From Pedobacter faecalis (lineage in GTDB: Bacteria; Bacteroidota; Bacteroidia; Sphingobacteriales; Sphingobacteriaceae): a stretch of DNA of 64,000 bases. The stretch spans positions 1,364,001-1,428,000 of the forward strand of contig NZ_JARXOW010000001.1 in the NCBI RefSeq assembly GCF_030182585.1. Direction: 5' to 3'. The position numbers and the translations under genes were made by a program. The notes under the pieces are model-generated. The model ran no database searches. It saw only the letters and a program-made list of their open reading frames with translations, and had not been told where the DNA came from. Shown piece after piece: positions 63,285 through 64,000 of the stretch (position 1 is its first letter; the number at the start of each line of letters is the position of its first letter).

Positions 63285-64000
63285 TTACAATTGCTTAAAG
63301 AAGGACAACTCCATCAGGTGCAGGTAATTGGCCCCGCCCCAGGTTTCGAGCACCTTAAACCTAACATAGCGGTATTCGGGCAAACCTTCTACGGTAAACT
63401 TCTCGCCAGCGGCGGCAAAGTTGCGGTCGGCATCACTTACCTGGCCCTTGGGCAACCCTGACGGCTTGAAAGAGTTGAACGTACCCAGCTTGGTCCAGCT
63501 GCTGAAGCTGCCATCGGACGACGGATCGTTACTGCCCCACAGCTCAAACTGCTTCAGGTTACCCACATCATAGAGCGCAGAAGTGCGCTGCCATACCCGG
63601 AAATGATCAAGCTTGGCTTTTACGCCCAGATCAACGGTAAACCACTGTGGCATAGACGTACCGGGCGTATGAAAGCCCGGCCCCGCATTTTCAGCCGTCT
63701 TTTTATCCCACAGGTACTGCAGTTCCCAGCCGTATTCCGACCGGATGTCGGTAGGCAGGTTGCGCTTGGCAAACAGTGCCTTATCATACTCCACGATGGC
63801 CTTGATGACCGGAAAATCACTGTAAGCGCCCACCTCAAAAGCATCCGCGGCAGTTTTTTCGGGCTTGTAGGCCGACTTATACTGCACTGGCGTACCAAAT
63901 TTATAATTGGTTAGCGTCACCGAGTTTTCATCCGGAGCGAGAACCTTCTCCTCCACCACGTCCGAGGTGTTGGTGTAACGGATCTTTGTAGAGAAATTCG
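63285..64000 (-). CDS. Discoidin/DUF5000-type protein, 5' end outside window
   Basis: The frame is open from the window end to a stop at 63285, giving the C-terminal 238 residues. The last 150 residues form an F5/8 type C (discoidin) sandwich: ELQYLWDKKTAENAGPGFHT, WFTVDLGVKAKLDHFRVWQR, FELWGSNDPSSDGSFSSWTK and YRYVRFKVLETWGGANYLHL. Preceding residues (YTNTSD...VVEEKVLAPDENSVTLTNYK) look like the end of an Ig-like or DUF4998-type domain. Such proteins are found with SusC/SusD pairs and bind glycans at the cell surface. Convergent with AraC (14-base gap). The GTG at 63959 is not the start, since the frame continues. Confidence 0.75.
   Translation of the reverse strand, partial: NFSTKIRYTNTSDVVEEKVLAPDENSVTLTNYKFGTPVQYKSAYKPEKTAADAFEVGAYSDFPVIKAIVEYDKALFAKRNLPTDIRSEYGWELQYLWDKKTAENAGPGFHTPGTSMPQWFTVDLGVKAKLDHFRVWQRTSALYDVGNLKQFELWGSNDPSSDGSFSSWTKLGTFNSFKPSGLPKGQVSDADRNFAAAGEKFTVEGLPEYRYVRFKVLETWGGANYLHLMELSFFKQL

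Overview
The window is chromosomal DNA of a Bacteroidota bacterium, most likely a member of the Sphingobacteriaceae (Pedobacter-like); the genus is an inference. Supporting evidence: promoter elements of the Bacteroidota type TAnnTTTG in front of many genes, almost no Shine-Dalgarno sequences, a complete MoxR-Bat locus, a tmRNA with the tag GENNYALAA, fused E1 alpha/beta dehydrogenase, DUF3822-rsmD-coaD linkage, and a galactoside locus with GH36, GH97, DUF5107 and a discoidin/DUF5000-type protein. No insertion sequence, prophage, CRISPR array, rRNA or tRNA gene was seen.

Layout. 1-5.8 kb: end of aroC, a fused E1 dehydrogenase, a DUF1573 protein, an aminotransferase, ssrA, then about 415 bases without genes that hold an 11-bp-period repeat array. 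5.8-14.1 kb: minus-strand operon moxR, DUF58, a BatD-like protein, batA, batB, batC, batD, batE. 14.2-19.8 kb: GtrA/GT39 pair, a membrane histidine kinase, a four-helix-bundle sensor protein and a RecD-like helicase. 19.9-25.3 kb: DUF3822-rsmD-coaD, NUDIX and pyrE with interleaved start codons, an SRPBCC protein, an MFS exporter and a GIN-domain protein. 25.3-25.7 kb: divergent regulatory region with a LytTR-like operator and a second 11-bp-period array. 25.7-38.4 kb: clpB, two GT4 glycosyltransferases (one fused to a predicted alpha/alpha barrel) facing an S9 peptidase-GH130 operon, a polysaccharide deacetylase lipoprotein, a GreA-like protein, a nitroreductase and a helical protein. 38.5-40.1 kb: an ABC-F ATPase. 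40.2-46.7 kb: a predicted zinc-acquisition locus. 46.2-51.3 kb: SlyD-like isomerase, DUF255 protein, phosphoesterase, CDP-alcohol transferase and GtrA. 51.3-64 kb: alpha-galactoside utilisation locus with a divergent AraC regulator and a partial discoidin-type protein.

How genes work together. The zinc locus is the most coherent lesser-known system: on one side a small Cys/His-rich exported protein, a TonB-dependent receptor and a His-rich lipoprotein; on the other an ABC ATPase, a MacB-like permease with a His/Asp/Glu-rich periplasmic loop, a DUF3299-like secreted protein and a Fur-family regulator. Two matching 7-1-7 palindromes lie at the two divergent promoters, as expected for a Zur switch. 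The GT4 fusion, GT4 and GH130 genes look like a glycan synthesis/turnover module of unknown product. In the GH locus secreted enzymes (GH97, GH36, esterase) would free sugars for an inner-membrane sugar porter, while a 1111-residue DUF5107-TPR protein without signal peptide acts in the cytoplasm in an unknown way.

Start codons were chosen where possible from promoter position: several long upstream extensions (E1, clpB, ABC-F, MFS, the zinc ATPase) would begin before the likely transcription start and were shortened.
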